A stretch of DNA of 17,078 nucleotides from Candidatus Izemoplasmatales bacterium (GTDB taxonomy: Bacteria > Bacillota_I > Bacilli_A > Izemoplasmatales > Hujiaoplasmataceae). The stretch is from positions 1 to 17,078 of the forward strand of contig JAQVKB010000004.1 in NCBI GenBank assembly GCA_028694875.1, written 5' to 3'. How positions within the stretch are numbered: position 1 is the first letter of the stretch; every line of letters begins with the position of its first letter. The translations under genes and the position numbers were made by a program. Shown piece after piece: positions 1 to 7,806 of this stretch. Under the pieces are notes generated by a model. The model did no database searches. It was not told where the DNA came from and saw only the letters and a list, made by a program, of their open reading frames with translations.

Positions 1-957
1 GAAATGCATCAAGCTTGTTTCGCGGGAAGAAAAGTGTTCACGGTTGGTGAGATGCCGACACTCTCGATGGAACGCGCTGCGGAAGTGACGAATTTGGCCA
101 ATCCAAAATTGTCGCTGATCTTCCAGTTTGGACATCTAGGCTTGGATGAGATTCCAGGACAAGGAAAATGGGCGCTGAAAAAACTCGATTTGGTCGAATT
201 CAAGCATTATTATGAACGGATGCAACATGGACTTTTTGATAAGGGTTGGAATTCGCTTTTCTTTGAAAATCATGATCAGCCACGTTGTGTCTCGCGTTAT
301 GGCAGCGAAGATTACCGTCTTGACAGTGCCAAGATGTTGGCGACATTCCTCTATGGAATGCAAGGAACTCCATATGTATATCAGGGGCAAGAAATTGGAG
401 CGATCAATGCGAAGTTTCCGGACCTCACCCATTTTCGCGATATTGAGACGATCAATATGGCGAAAGAATATCGCGACAAGGGTTGGAGTGAGGATGAAAT
501 CATGGCTTCACTTCATGCCAAATCACGCGATAACGCCCGCATTCCGATGGCGTGGGACGATTCCAAGTTCGGTGGCTTTTCAAGTCGAGAACCTTGGTTG
601 GAGTGCCATCCTCGATATCAGGAGATCAATGTCACAAAGGATCAATCCAACCCCAACGGCGTCTTCCACTATTTCCAGAAGTTGTTGGCGTTAAGAAAAC
701 AACACCAGGTATTCCTTGATGGTGATTTCAAGCTTGTTTGGGAAGATCATCCTTCGATTGCGTCGTACATAAGACAAAACGAAGAAGAACAGGTTCTTGT
801 CATCACGTCGTTTTCCAATCAAGAAGTCACACTGGATGCAGGCGCTTTTCAAACGTATCAAGTTTTGTTGGCCAATCAGGAAGCAGTTAAGTTGAATCAG
901 CAATCCAAATTTCCTCCCTATTACGCGGCGATCTATCGCCAAAGGAGAAGTCAATGA
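1..957 (+). CDS. GH13 alpha-glucosidase (oligo-1,6-glucosidase type), 3' part only
   Basis: This is the C-terminal 318 residues of a GH13 alpha-glucosidase; family members run to about 550, so the start and the catalytic Asp nucleophile lie upstream of the window. The frame is open from base 1. Visible family motifs are TVGEM, whose Glu (nt 49-51) is the general acid/base, and FFENHDQPR, whose NHD (nt 268-276) is conserved region IV. DNARIPMAWD and a C-terminal beta domain follow. This pattern fits subfamily 31, which cleaves alpha-1,6- or alpha-1,4-linked glucose from short oligosaccharides in the cytoplasm. The residue after the nucleophile that separates alpha-1,6 from alpha-1,4 preference is not in the window, so the linkage is undecided. 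Its stop overlaps the GH3 start by ATGA (954-957), implying translational coupling. The family is certain; the substrate is not. An alpha-glucosidase beside beta-glucan enzymes is unexpected. Confidence 0.93.
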   Translation, partial: EMHQACFAGRKVFTVGEMPTLSMERAAEVTNLANPKLSLIFQFGHLGLDEIPGQGKWALKKLDLVEFKHYYERMQHGLFDKGWNSLFFENHDQPRCVSRYGSEDYRLDSAKMLATFLYGMQGTPYVYQGQEIGAINAKFPDLTHFRDIETINMAKEYRDKGWSEDEIMASLHAKSRDNARIPMAWDDSKFGGFSSREPWLECHPRYQEINVTKDQSNPNGVFHYFQKLLALRKQHQVFLDGDFKLVWEDHPSIASYIRQNEEEQVLVITSFSNQEVTLDAGAFQTYQVLLANQEAVKLNQQSKFPPYYAAIYRQRRSQ

Positions 958-3080
958 AAGAACTTTTAATGACACTTTCACGCAAAGAAAAGATCGGGCA
1001 AATGCTTCAAATTGCCCCGTTTTTCTTTGTCAAAGATTTGAAAGTGGAAGTCGCTGGTCCTGTCGAAGCCCTCAATCTCGACGAAGAAAAAATCTTTCTT
1101 GCAGGGAGTGTTCTCGGCATCGGAAACCCCAATGAAATGATCGAAGTACAACAAAAGTATCTTGAAAAGAGCCGACACAAAATTCCAATGTTGTTCATGG
1201 CGGACATCATTCATGGATACAAAACAATCTTTCCTGTTCCGATTGCGATGGCCTCCTCCTTTTCTCCAAAACTTGCACAGGCGTGTGCACGAGTCTCGGC
1301 GCTCGAAGCGTCGACATCAGGAATTCATGTGACGTTTTCTCCGATGGCCGATTTGTCGAGAGATCCACGGTGGGGTCGTGTCGTCGAAGGGTTTGGTGAA
1401 GATCCTCTGTTAATCGGTGATATGTCTGCGGCCATGGTCAAGGGATACATCGGTGAAGGCTATGACAAACCTGGAACGATTGCGAGTTGCGTCAAACACT
1501 TTGCGGCCTATGGCGCCGCGGAAGCGGGACGTGATTACAATACGGTAGATATGTCGCGGTTGTCACTGTACTCCACCTATCTTCCCTCCTATTTGCGGGC
1601 GTTGGAAGCCGGAGCGAGACTCGTGATGACGTCTTTCAATACCGTGGATGGTGTTCCTTGTACAGTCAATCCGTTCCTTCTTCGCGAAGTGTTACGCGGC
1701 CGATGGGGAAGCAATGCCGTCACGATTTCGGATTATGATTCGCTCAAGCAAATCCTTGCCCATGGGGTCGCGGAGAACATGAAAGAGGTCGCGTATCGCG
1801 GTGTCACAGGTGGACTCGATATTGAAATGCAATCCGCGGCGTATGCCAATCATTTGGAAACACTCATTGAAGAAGGACGCGTGGAAGAACACCTTCTCGA
1901 TGAAGCGGTATTACGCATTCTTGAACTGAAGAAAGATTTAGGATTGTTTGAAGATCCCTATCGTGGAGCGAGCAGTGAACTTGCCGACAAAATCGTCCTA
2001 TCGGAAGCGCATTTGGCGGCGTCATTGGAAGTTGCCAAAGAGAGCGCTGTATTGTTGGAAAACGACGGAATTCTACCGTTTAACAAAGAAACAAAGATTG
2101 CCTTAATCGGTCCCTACGCGACCGAACGCAACATCATTGGTCCTTGGCATTGGCATGGTTGCTGGAACTGCCATGAGCATTTGGCAGAAGCCTTAGTTGA
2201 CCAAACCATCTTTGTCAAAAGCGATCCTTCCGTGGAATCCTATTCGCATGCGGACGTTCAAAAAATCCTTGCGGCGGATATCGTTGTCTTAGCCTTAGGT
2301 GAGAAGGAATGGGAAAGTGGAGAAGCCCATTCGAAATCGAATCCAACCTTATCCAAAGAACAAAAAGAACTGTTCTCATGGATTCGTCGAATCCATCCCA
2401 AAGTCGTGACCTTGCTCTTCAATGGTCGCCCGTTTATCTTGGATGATATCGTGACTTCGAATGCGTTGCTCGAGTGTTGGTTCCTTGGCAGCATGTCCTC
2501 GCAAGCCATCCGTTCCATCCTTCTTGGTGAAACCAATCCCTCAGGAAAACTTCCAATGAGTTTCCCAAGAAATGTGGGACAAATACCAATCTATTACAAC
2601 CATTTGAATACGGGAAGGCCTTATCTCGGGGAACATGATCATAATGAATACGTGTCGAAATATCTCGATGTCAAAAACACGCCACAATACCCCTTTGGGT
2701 ACGGTAAATCCTACAGCGAATTTGTCTATGAAAATCTCCAAGTGTCGAAAAAAGTCTTCTCTCCTACGGATATACTTCAAGTTACCGTCGATGTGACAAA
2801 CCATTCTGATCGCGATGGACAAGAGATTGTACAACTTTATTTGTATGACAAAGTGGGTCGCATTTCTCGTCCTGTCCAAGAACTCAAACGATACACCAAG
2901 GTTTGGATTCATGGTCAAGAAAAGAAGACGATTGCGTTTCAATTGAGTGAGAAAGATTTCTCTTATGTTATGCCGGACGGGTCGACTGTCCTTGATTCTG
3001 GCGAATTCGTCTTGTATGTAGGCGGATCTTCCAACCATACGATAGAAACCACCATTACATTGAAAGGAACACGTGCATGA
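954..3080 (+). CDS. GH3 beta-glucosidase (intracellular, 708 aa)
   Basis: A retaining beta-glycosidase expected to release glucose from the non-reducing end of beta-gluco-oligosaccharides. The N-terminal (beta/alpha)8 domain spans about residues 1-350, with DPRWGR at 137-142 and KHF at 181-183. The nucleophile is Asp260 in SDYDS. The second alpha/beta domain (about 375-580) carries GEKEWESGE, whose last Glu (457) sits where the acid/base is expected. A fibronectin-III-like C-terminal domain (about 600-705) follows the PFGYGKSYSEF motif. Length and order match BglX-type GH3 enzymes. There is no signal peptide, so it acts on imported sugars. The start is the ATG at 954 inside an ATGA overlap, with AAAGGAGAAG at 941-950 just upstream. 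It lies between GH13 and GH144 genes. GH3 enzymes in known beta-1,2-glucan loci (for example Listeria innocua) hydrolyse sophoro-oligosaccharides; that specificity here is inferred only from the neighbours. Confidence 0.93.
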   Translation: MKELLMTLSRKEKIGQMLQIAPFFFVKDLKVEVAGPVEALNLDEEKIFLAGSVLGIGNPNEMIEVQQKYLEKSRHKIPMLFMADIIHGYKTIFPVPIAMASSFSPKLAQACARVSALEASTSGIHVTFSPMADLSRDPRWGRVVEGFGEDPLLIGDMSAAMVKGYIGEGYDKPGTIASCVKHFAAYGAAEAGRDYNTVDMSRLSLYSTYLPSYLRALEAGARLVMTSFNTVDGVPCTVNPFLLREVLRGRWGSNAVTISDYDSLKQILAHGVAENMKEVAYRGVTGGLDIEMQSAAYANHLETLIEEGRVEEHLLDEAVLRILELKKDLGLFEDPYRGASSELADKIVLSEAHLAASLEVAKESAVLLENDGILPFNKETKIALIGPYATERNIIGPWHWHGCWNCHEHLAEALVDQTIFVKSDPSVESYSHADVQKILAADIVVLALGEKEWESGEAHSKSNPTLSKEQKELFSWIRRIHPKVVTLLFNGRPFILDDIVTSNALLECWFLGSMSSQAIRSILLGETNPSGKLPMSFPRNVGQIPIYYNHLNTGRPYLGEHDHNEYVSKYLDVKNTPQYPFGYGKSYSEFVYENLQVSKKVFSPTDILQVTVDVTNHSDRDGQEIVQLYLYDKVGRISRPVQELKRYTKVWIHGQEKKTIAFQLSEKDFSYVMPDGSTVLDSGEFVLYVGGSSNHTIETTITLKGTRA

Positions 3081-4315
3081 ACGCGCTCGAGCAAGAACTA
3101 TATCATAGTTTCCTCTTTTTTCTCCGTGAACGCAACAGCGATCTCACCTCTCCTGGCGTTGGCTTGATTCGCGACAATACCAAGAATCGTTCGATGGCCT
3201 CGATTGCTTCCGTTGGCTTCGGTCTTTCCGCGTTTGTGATTGGGGTTGAAAACCACTATATCACCAAAGAAGAAGGACTGGAATTGGTGAAATCGACGAT
3301 GCGCACGTTTTTGGAGGCAGAGCATTTCCATGGGTTCTACGTCCATTTCTTGGATATGGATACCGCAAAACCCTTCAAAAAAAGCGAGTTTTCCACGATC
3401 GATACCGCCATTTTGATGAATGGACTTCTCGTCGCAGATTCCTATTTTGACGATTCTGAAATTCATCAAATGTTTGATGTCTTGTTCCAACGGTTGGATT
3501 TCCGTCCCTTTGTCAAAACCTTCCATGAAAAAGAAGTTTTGAGGATGGCGTATAACCCCCATGTCGGCGGCGATTACCGCCAAGTTTCTGATGATCCTTG
3601 GATTTATCAATGGCATATGTACGCCGAACAACTCTCGATGTATTTCCTTGCGGCCGCGACCGATTCGATGCCCGAAGAAACCGCCATAGCGTTATATCAT
3701 GGATTTGAACGAAACCTAGGAACTTATGGACCCTATCAGTATTATTACAGTCCTACCAACGCCTTGTTTGTGTATCAGTATTCGCATGCTTGGGTGGACT
3801 TCAAACACATTCAAACCGATGATGGCATCGACTGGTTTGAAAACTCTCGGATAGCCTCCCTCGCCAATCGGCTTTGGTGCATCGATCACCAACAAGAGTT
3901 TCCGACCTTGAATCAAAGCGCTTGGGGCGTTACCGCTTGTTTGACGCCCAAAGGGTATCGCAATCAATGCATTGATCCCAACGACCTCAATTTTGATGAT
4001 ATTCACGTTCATGGGGTCTTTCCACCGAGCGGACCATTGGGTTCGATTGTCTTTACACCAAACGAATCCTTGGAAGCTTTGGAAGAACTAGAAATGCAGT
4101 ATCAAATTGCCAAAGGACCTTATGGTTTCCGCGACGGCATTCAACTTCAAGAAGACGGATCGTTATGGGTGAGCGAACACGATATCGGCATTAACAAAGG
4201 AATCACTTGTCTGATGATTGATAATTACCTCCATGGCACGACTTGGAAATATTATATGCGTCATCCACGGATTCAAAAAGCGATGGCCAAACTCCACTTT
4301 CAAAGGAGGGACTAA
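3077..4315 (+). CDS. GH144 / Glycoamylase-type (PF10091) beta-1,2-glucanase, intracellular
   Basis: A 412-residue (alpha/alpha)6-barrel protein. Motifs I recognise from the PF10091 family are FGLSAFVIGVE (48-58), STIDTAILMNGLLVA (106-120), RLDF (139-142), MYAEQLSMYFLA (181-192), YQYSHAWVDF (233-242), FENS (254-257), WGVTA (283-287), KGPYGFRDG (346-354) and MIDNYLHG (380-387). Characterised GH144 members are endo-beta-1,2-glucanases or exo-enzymes that release sophorose. Asp109 and Glu184 lie in the conserved acidic motifs and are candidate catalytic residues, to be confirmed by alignment. Many family members have MIENY where this one has MIDNY. There is no signal peptide, whereas characterised endo-enzymes are exported, so this one probably trims imported oligosaccharides. 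The start overlaps the GH3 stop as ATGA (3077-3080), with AAAGGAAC at 3063-3070. Fold family is well supported; the beta-1,2 linkage is inferred. Confidence 0.82.
   Translation: MNALEQELYHSFLFFLRERNSDLTSPGVGLIRDNTKNRSMASIASVGFGLSAFVIGVENHYITKEEGLELVKSTMRTFLEAEHFHGFYVHFLDMDTAKPFKKSEFSTIDTAILMNGLLVADSYFDDSEIHQMFDVLFQRLDFRPFVKTFHEKEVLRMAYNPHVGGDYRQVSDDPWIYQWHMYAEQLSMYFLAAATDSMPEETAIALYHGFERNLGTYGPYQYYYSPTNALFVYQYSHAWVDFKHIQTDDGIDWFENSRIASLANRLWCIDHQQEFPTLNQSAWGVTACLTPKGYRNQCIDPNDLNFDDIHVHGVFPPSGPLGSIVFTPNESLEALEELEMQYQIAKGPYGFRDGIQLQEDGSLWVSEHDIGINKGITCLMIDNYLHGTTWKYYMRHPRIQKAMAKLHFQRRD
4302..4310 (+). promoter_or_regulatory. Ribosome binding site that fixes the lacI-type start
   Basis: AAAGGAGGG lies 7 nt before the ATG at 4318. 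An upstream in-frame ATG at 4243 would add 25 residues that merely overlap the GH144 coding sequence and precede the standard LacI N-terminus. The Shine-Dalgarno match and the family alignment both select 4318. Confidence 0.88.
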
Positions 4316-4317
4316 GG

Positions 4318-5274
4318 ATGTCCACAATCAAAGACGTCGCCAAAGCGGCAGGAGTATCGATCTCCACGGTTTCCTATGCGCTGAACAATGACAAACGAAT
4401 TCCTCCAATCACGGCGGATCGCATCAAAAAAATCGCGGATGACATCGGCTATTTTCCTTCCGCCGCCGCACGGAATTTAAAAAAACGGGCCACCTATACC
4501 GTGCTCGTCGCAATCTCCGATTTTGGCGGTCCTGTTTATCATGAATTGCTCGATGGAATCCATGTTCGCTTGGCACAAAGCGGATATACGATGATTGTTT
4601 CTACCGGCGCATCCACCGCCAATTTGCTCAAAGAACGATCGACCGATGGTGCCGTGATTTCGGACATTCACATTACCGATGAGACCTTGATTCAACTCTC
4701 GAAAAGTTTGCGTCCGATCATCGTTTTGGACCGTCGTTTAAAAGAAACCAATATCTTCAATATGACGATTGATAACCGCGAAGCGATGCGCAAACTCACT
4801 GAAGATGTCCTCTCGAAAGGGTATCAAAAAATCGCTTATGTTCATGGCGTTCATGGCACTTATGATAACAACACCCGATTCCAAGGATTTACCGAGGCGA
4901 TGAGTGCTGCCCATGAAAACGTGTATCGTGAATACCAAGGTAACTTTACCAAAAAGAGCGGAGAATGGATTGGAGAAGAGATTCTCAAGGAAGAAAATCC
5001 ACCGCAAATGTTGGTCTGCGCCAACGATGAAATGGCGCTTGGAATCATGGAAGTCTTGCAGAAACACGGGAAACAAATTCCTGGCGATTTCGGCATTTCA
5101 GGCTTCGATGACATTGAACTCTCCAGTTATGTCACCACCAAATTAACGTCGATCAAAATCGACCACTTTGGCTGGGGTAAAAAAATCGCGGAAGCCTTGC
5201 TTTCGCTTCTGAAAGATGAAGATGCGCCAACGGAACGCGAGAAGGGCGTCCTCAAGATTCGGGACTCGTACTAG
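4318..5274 (+). CDS. LacI/GalR-family transcriptional regulator
   Basis: A 318-residue sugar-responsive repressor. Residues 3-22 form the LacI helix-turn-helix (TIKDVAKAAGVSISTVSYAL). The hinge follows at about 45-56 (YFPSAAARNLKK), with Leu54 in the position of the minor-groove leucine. A periplasmic-binding-protein-like effector domain fills 60-318, with LDRR (137-140), N185/R187 in NNTRFQGF, CANDEMA (234-240) and GFDDIE (262-267), all typical of sugar-binding members. It is slightly short for the family (about 330-340) but complete, ending in the usual terminal strand (LKIRDSY). The gene begins 2 nt after the GH144 stop, so it is the last gene of the enzyme operon and lies directly upstream of the regulated-looking region at 5275-5397. 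It probably controls the downstream phosphorylase/transport unit through the palindrome at 5367-5384. The effector is unknown, presumably a breakdown product of the imported glycan. Confidence 0.93.
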   Translation: MSTIKDVAKAAGVSISTVSYALNNDKRIPPITADRIKKIADDIGYFPSAAARNLKKRATYTVLVAISDFGGPVYHELLDGIHVRLAQSGYTMIVSTGASTANLLKERSTDGAVISDIHITDETLIQLSKSLRPIIVLDRRLKETNIFNMTIDNREAMRKLTEDVLSKGYQKIAYVHGVHGTYDNNTRFQGFTEAMSAAHENVYREYQGNFTKKSGEWIGEEILKEENPPQMLVCANDEMALGIMEVLQKHGKQIPGDFGISGFDDIELSSYVTTKLTSIKIDHFGWGKKIAEALLSLLKDEDAPTEREKGVLKIRDSY

Positions 5275-5314
5275 AAGCATTTTTTCCTTCCTTCGAAAAG
5301 CCCAAACTTGAGTG

Positions 5315-5328
5315 TGAAAACGCTTGTA
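5315..5328. promoter_or_regulatory. cre/LacI-like operator overlapping the -35
   Basis: TGAAAACGCTTGTA resembles the CcpA cre consensus (WTGNAANCGNWNNCW), differing at the first W and the conserved C. It covers the -35 element. It shares the AAACG half with the perfect palindrome 54 bp downstream, so it could instead be a second site for the local LacI-type regulator. It is also enclosed by TGTGA (5313-5317) and TCACA (5331-5335), an inverted pair of unknown significance. Confidence 0.5.
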
Positions 5329-5352
5329 TCTCACAACTTGTTGTGCTATAAT
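5324..5352 (+). promoter_or_regulatory. Sigma-A-type promoter for the GH94/transport operon
   Basis: A perfect TATAAT (5347-5352) is preceded by TGC, giving an extended -10 (TGCTATAAT). Exactly 17 bp upstream is TTGTAT (5324-5329), a weak -35 that matches TTGACA at three positions. The extended -10 can compensate for it. Transcription would begin around 5358-5360. The promoter sits in the only substantial gap of the window. Confidence 0.78.
5332..5345. repeat. Inverted repeat in the promoter spacer
   Basis: CACAAC-TT-GTTGTG has perfect 6-bp arms around a 2-nt centre and lies entirely within the -35/-10 spacer. A protein bound here would block or reshape the promoter. It may be an operator for a regulator other than LacI, or chance. 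It is not followed by a T run, so it is not a terminator. Confidence 0.45.
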
Positions 5353-5366
5353 AAAATTGGATTGAT

Positions 5367-5384
5367 TATCGAAACGTTTCAATA
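5367..5384. promoter_or_regulatory. Probable LacI-family operator palindrome
   Basis: A perfect GAAACGTTTC palindrome (5371-5380) extends to 18 bp with one mismatched pair (TATC...AATA). A central CG flanked by A and T runs is the classic form of LacI/GalR operators. It lies just downstream of the predicted transcription start and abuts the ribosome site, a position suited to repression. The lacI-type gene ends 93 bp upstream, making its product the likely ligand. Confidence 0.72.
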
Positions 5385-5389
5385 GGAGG
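5384..5389 (+). promoter_or_regulatory. Ribosome binding site deciding the GTG start of GH94
   Basis: A perfect AGGAGG ends 8 nt before the GTG at 5398. The family N-terminus (KYGYFSEDGKEYVITHPRTP) follows directly, so the GTG is the true start. Confidence 0.85.
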
Positions 5390-5397
5390 CAACACAC

Positions 5398-7785
5398 GTG
5401 TTTGCGAATAAATATGGATACTTTTCCGAAGATGGAAAAGAGTATGTCATCACCCATCCAAGAACCCCAAAACCATGGATTAACGTCATTTCGAATGGCG
5501 ATTATTCGTTCATGGTCAGCCAAACCGGAGGCGGTTGTTCTTGGCGAGGCAATTCAGGTCAAAATCGATTGACAAGACTGTATCAAGATATCATCAAAGA
5601 CAATTTCGGTAAATATCTCTACTTACGCGACCTTGATTCCAAAGAATTCTGGTCGCTTTCTTACCAACCTGTGCAAAAACCGTATCAAAAATTCGAAGTT
5701 CGTCATGGTATCGGTTACTCCAAATTCATGTATCAAGTCGACAACGTGTTGAGCCATGTGACAATGTTTGTCGTTCCAAACAAACCACTCGAAATCATTG
5801 AAGTCAAAGTCCTCAATGCGTCGGATCATGTCCGTCACTTGGATTTGACGAGTTACTTCGAATGGGAAGCGGGAATTCATCCGGATGAACATCGTGAGTT
5901 CCACAAACTCTTCATGGAAACGATCTATGTTCCAGAACTGCGCGCCATCAAACTCACCAAAAACATGTGGGGCTTTGGCGACAAAAACGGCCTTCACAAC
6001 AATGTGTACTGGGACTTTGTCGGATTCCACGCTTGTAGCGAACCGATTAAATCCTTCAATGGCGACAAGGAAACCTTCTTGGGTATGTACGAGTCGGAAC
6101 GCGATCCGCTCGCGATGCATCAAGACAAACTCGCGGGTTCCGTCGGTCGTTTCGGGGACCCCACGGGATCCCTTCAAACGGAGTTTACGCTTCGTCCCGG
6201 CGAAGAGAAAACCATCGTCTTTACGATTGGTGTGACGACGATTGGAAAAAAAGAGATTTATGGCATTGATCAAGAATACGAGGATCCCGATCCGCTCATC
6301 CAAGAATACACCTCCCCCGAAGCCGCGAAGCGCGTCTTCGAGGAAGTGAAAGTCTTCTGGGATGAATTGCTTTCCGGTGATCAAGCAAAAACCCCGGACA
6401 AAGCGTTTGATTTGATGACCAATACCTTCTCGAAATACCAAGCCATCAGTTGCCGTATTTGGGGAAAAACCGCGTACTATCAAACCAGTGGCGGTTACGG
6501 ATTCCGCGATCAACTTCAAGACTCGCTCATTTTCTTGGAATCCAAACCCAGTTTGACGAAAAAGCAACTCTTGATGCATGCGGACCGCCAATTCAAAGAA
6601 GGCGATGTCTATCACTGGTTCGTTACTTACCAAGGATGGGGCGCGAGAGGAAACTGCTCCGATGATTTGTTGTGGATGCCGTTTGTCCTTCATTATTATA
6701 TTGAAGAAACCTTGGATGATTCCATTCTCGATGAAATGGTACCCTTCGTCGATGGGGAAGCCGCTTCGATGTACGAGCACTGCAAACGCGCCATTCAAAA
6801 GTCATTGACCCGATATTCCGAACGCGGTGTTCCACTCATGGGTAGCCATGACTGGAACGATGGACTCTCCGCAGTTGGACACAAGATGAAGGGCGAATCC
6901 TTCTGGATGTCTTCCTTCCTTTATATGGTCTTGCGTCAATTTGATCGATTTGCGAAACAAAAAGGTGACACAGCCTTCGCAGAAGAAATGGCTAAACACG
7001 CCGAAAAGATTAAAAAGACCTTTGACGAATTTGGATGGGACGGTCAGTGGTACATGCAAGCCACCACGGATGATGGCCTCAAGGTTGGCTCGATCGAAAA
7101 CGAAGAAGGCCAAATCTTCTTGATGCCAAACTCTTGGGCAATTATTTCTGAAATTATCCCTGCCAAGAAAATCCCTACTGTCATTTCCTCGATTCAAAAA
7201 TATTTGCTGAAGGATTATGGAACGTTACTCAATTTCCCCGCCTTCACGAAACCAAGAACCGATATCGGTTACGTGACGCGTTACGCCCCTGGACTTCGTG
7301 AAAATGGTGGTGTGTACACGCACGCCGCTACCTGGGCTGTCTCTGCCTTTGCAAAAGCAGGATATCCCGAACTCGCGTATCAAGCGTACCAAGGCATTTG
7401 TCCTCCGAATCGCACCAAAGATCCCGATAAATACTTGGCCGAACCGTATGTCACTTGTGGAAACTCCGATGGACCGATTTCACCGATGTATGGTCGCGGC
7501 GGATGGAGTTGGTATACCGGTAGTGCACAGTGGCTCCATCGCGTGGCCGTTCAAGACATCTTGGGCGTACGCGCGTCATTTGAAGGATTGCGCGTGAACC
7601 CGTCTTTACCGAAGGCATGGAACGAAGCTTCTTATACGCGGAAATTCCGCAACGCCACATATCACTTTGAATTCCAAAAAGCCAAGGAGGCTTCCATTCT
7701 TGTCGATGGAACCCTCATCCAAGGCGATTTGATTCCGGACTTCCAAGACCATCAAGACCACAAGGTCTCGGTCTTCGTCAAATAG
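5398..7785 (+). CDS. GH94 disaccharide/oligosaccharide phosphorylase (795 aa)
   Basis: An inverting phosphorylase that should cleave a beta-linked gluco-saccharide with phosphate to give alpha-glucose 1-phosphate, saving ATP in the cytoplasm. Layout: N-terminal beta-sandwich (about 1-280, opening KYGYFSEDGKEYVITHPRTP), helical linker, (alpha/alpha)6 barrel (about 335-715) and a short C-terminal beta layer. Asp485 in SHDWNDG matches the general acid of cellobiose phosphorylase (ADWND). GYGFRDQLQDSL (367-378) is the donor-site motif, and His642 and T707-G708-S709 match phosphate-binding elements. Length fits cellobiose, chitobiose and laminaribiose phosphorylases (about 800) rather than 1,2-beta-oligoglucan phosphorylases (about 1100). 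The GGxGFRDQLQD form recalls the GH94 domain of cyclic beta-1,2-glucan synthases. Starts at GTG; first gene of the regulated operon, 21 nt before the lipoprotein gene. Family certain, substrate open. Confidence 0.92.
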   Translation: MFANKYGYFSEDGKEYVITHPRTPKPWINVISNGDYSFMVSQTGGGCSWRGNSGQNRLTRLYQDIIKDNFGKYLYLRDLDSKEFWSLSYQPVQKPYQKFEVRHGIGYSKFMYQVDNVLSHVTMFVVPNKPLEIIEVKVLNASDHVRHLDLTSYFEWEAGIHPDEHREFHKLFMETIYVPELRAIKLTKNMWGFGDKNGLHNNVYWDFVGFHACSEPIKSFNGDKETFLGMYESERDPLAMHQDKLAGSVGRFGDPTGSLQTEFTLRPGEEKTIVFTIGVTTIGKKEIYGIDQEYEDPDPLIQEYTSPEAAKRVFEEVKVFWDELLSGDQAKTPDKAFDLMTNTFSKYQAISCRIWGKTAYYQTSGGYGFRDQLQDSLIFLESKPSLTKKQLLMHADRQFKEGDVYHWFVTYQGWGARGNCSDDLLWMPFVLHYYIEETLDDSILDEMVPFVDGEAASMYEHCKRAIQKSLTRYSERGVPLMGSHDWNDGLSAVGHKMKGESFWMSSFLYMVLRQFDRFAKQKGDTAFAEEMAKHAEKIKKTFDEFGWDGQWYMQATTDDGLKVGSIENEEGQIFLMPNSWAIISEIIPAKKIPTVISSIQKYLLKDYGTLLNFPAFTKPRTDIGYVTRYAPGLRENGGVYTHAATWAVSAFAKAGYPELAYQAYQGICPPNRTKDPDKYLAEPYVTCGNSDGPISPMYGRGGWSWYTGSAQWLHRVAVQDILGVRASFEGLRVNPSLPKAWNEASYTRKFRNATYHFEFQKAKEASILVDGTLIQGDLIPDFQDHQDHKVSVFVK

Positions 7786-7806
7786 AAGAATAAGGAGAAG
7801 AAAAAA

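Noticed and set aside
3098..3631. A 177-codon minus-strand open frame
   Set aside because: Shadow of the GH144-type gene, with no supporting motif or context.
4243..4317. N-terminal extension of the LacI-type protein from an upstream ATG
   Set aside because: It overlaps GH144 codons, lacks a good ribosome site and precedes the canonical LacI start; AAAGGAGGG favours 4318.
5275..5300. Possible terminator after the LacI-type gene (GAAG, T run, CTTC)
   Set aside because: The stem would be four base pairs around the T run rather than before it, so it does not fit an intrinsic terminator.
5623..6798. A 391-codon open frame on the minus strand
   Set aside because: It lies wholly inside the GH94 gene, which has catalytic motifs, a promoter and a ribosome site. 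The antisense translation shows no recognisable family and follows from codon bias.
7751..7780. AGACC/GGTCT hairpin near the end of the GH94 gene
   Set aside because: Only five base pairs, inside coding sequence, with no T run. The next gene follows 21 nt after the stop with a good ribosome site, so read-through is expected.
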